A stretch of 64,000 nucleotides of DNA from Incurvaria masculella (lineage: Eukaryota; Arthropoda; Insecta; Lepidoptera; Incurvariidae), in contig OX335660.1 in the NCBI GenBank assembly GCA_946894095.1, positions 2,919,001-2,983,000 of the forward strand. The letters run 5' to 3'. Position numbers and translations under genes: made by a program. The notes beneath the pieces were generated by a model. That model worked only from the letters and a program-made list of their open reading frames with translations. It ran no database searches and was not told the origin of the DNA. Shown here piece after piece: positions 63,553-64,000 of the stretch (positions are counted from its first letter, which is position 1; each line of letters begins with the position of its first letter).

Positions 63553-63666
63553 TGCCATGCAATATTAAGAAGAATAATCTTTCTGTCAGTTGTCAACACA
63601 TTTAATATGAAAATACAATGGTGCTTTTCTAAGCAGATATTTTACTTCTAAAATAACTACACAACA
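63543..63666 (+). repeat. 3' LTR
   Basis: 124 bp, TGTTGTGTGATGCC to ACTACACAACA, with no difference from the 5' LTR seen by eye. It contains the stop codon of the polyprotein (63550-63552). Confidence 0.9.
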
Positions 63667-63671
63667 CAGTT
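63667..63671. repeat. Target-site duplication CAGTT (right)
   Basis: Matches 60233-60237. Confidence 0.85.
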
Positions 63672-64000
63672 GACTTCAACTTGCGCTTGCATTCTTAGAT
63701 TAGATAGATATTCTTAGATAGATATGTACACACATATATCATTATATCGGTGATTTTAACGATATGTATCTGCAGCAGTGAATCCATATAACATAAAATA
63801 AAGTAACATAATACGATAAACAATCAAATGTTCGCTCTTTTAGAGAAAAAAAATCAAGATTACTCCATAACTTTTGACATTCAGTTACCTAGTCGTTCGA
63901 TGTTTTGAATGAAACATTTTGTTTGCATGGAGCACTAAGTCAGCCGAATTCAAAAAACGTACAGAAACCGACACATTTTCTAAAAAATGTCAACATAAGT
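63672..64000. other. Spacer, no gene seen
   Basis: AGATAGATATTCTTAGATAG is a small imperfect repeat at 63702-63724. Nothing else recognised. Confidence 0.4.

Larger units (their letters stand above)
60238..63666 (+). mobile_element. Ty3/gypsy retrotransposon lacking integrase, complete with LTRs
   Basis: A 3429-bp unit: 124-bp LTR, primer-binding-site-like sequence, one Gag-Pol frame, G-rich polypurine-type stretch, 124-bp LTR, flanked by CAGTT. Autonomous gypsy elements are normally about 5-7 kb because they also encode integrase. Here the frame runs from RNase H straight into the 3' LTR. The identical LTRs and intact frame indicate recent insertion, presumably with integrase supplied by another element. 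Confidence 0.9.

Noticed and set aside
60238..63666. Endogenous retrovirus (errantivirus) interpretation of the gypsy element
   Set aside because: No envelope frame and no room for one; Gag-Pol only, without integrase.

Overview
The window reads as non-coding, transposon-dense insect DNA, most likely from a moth or butterfly. The lepidopteran call rests on remembered families: the interspersed element with a GTCC/GACG tetranucleotide tract and ends reading GGTTCCGTACC, RTE-type LINE tails ending in a TGAC microsatellite, and AACCGACTTC repeats. I recognise no host protein-coding gene. Almost every open frame is short and lies inside, or antisense to, a repeat. The only long intact frame is the Gag-Pol of an LTR retrotransposon at the right end.

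Layout. From 1 to about 9.5 kb there are SINEs with 5S-rRNA-like or tRNA-like heads, several foldback MITEs, and GTCC-tract elements, one of which carries a SINE inside it. From 10 to 16 kb there are a LINE remnant split by a MITE, further SINEs, an RTE tail, two MITEs, and a Penelope-like remnant with a hammerhead-ribozyme fold at 15946-15991. From 16 to 23 kb there are two members of a foldback family that carries a tRNA-like module, and a multiply stopped LINE at 20118-21600. From 24 to 36 kb there are MITEs with TTAA at both ends, two 5S-headed SINEs, an antisense LINE, a 282-bp foldback element holding a tRNA-Thr-like cloverleaf (30183-30464), and two better copies of the tRNA-Leu-like family (31373-31796, 34743-35170). 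From 36 to 49 kb there are more MITEs, SINE and GTCC elements (some nested), an 811-bp foldback element (43019-43829), and a Helitron. A CR1-type LINE lies at 49873-51378. From 51 to 60 kb there are LINE tails, MITEs and SINE fragments. A complete 3.43-kb Ty3/gypsy element lies at 60238-63666. Its two LTRs look identical and a 5-bp target duplication flanks it, but it has no integrase.

How the parts relate. This is a layered community of mobile elements, not a set of cooperating genes. The SINEs need LINE reverse transcriptase in trans, the MITEs and foldbacks need transposase in trans, and the gypsy copy needs integrase in trans. Two foldback families with different terminal repeats each hold a nearly complete tRNA-shaped sequence between their arms, and those sequences resemble bacterial tRNAs more than animal ones. 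I consider that the most unusual signal here, followed by the hammerhead ribozyme and the integrase-less gypsy element.

Limits: all alignments were done by eye. Family names are from memory, boundaries of old repeats are approximate to about 10-20 bases, and I cannot say whether any element has been described before.
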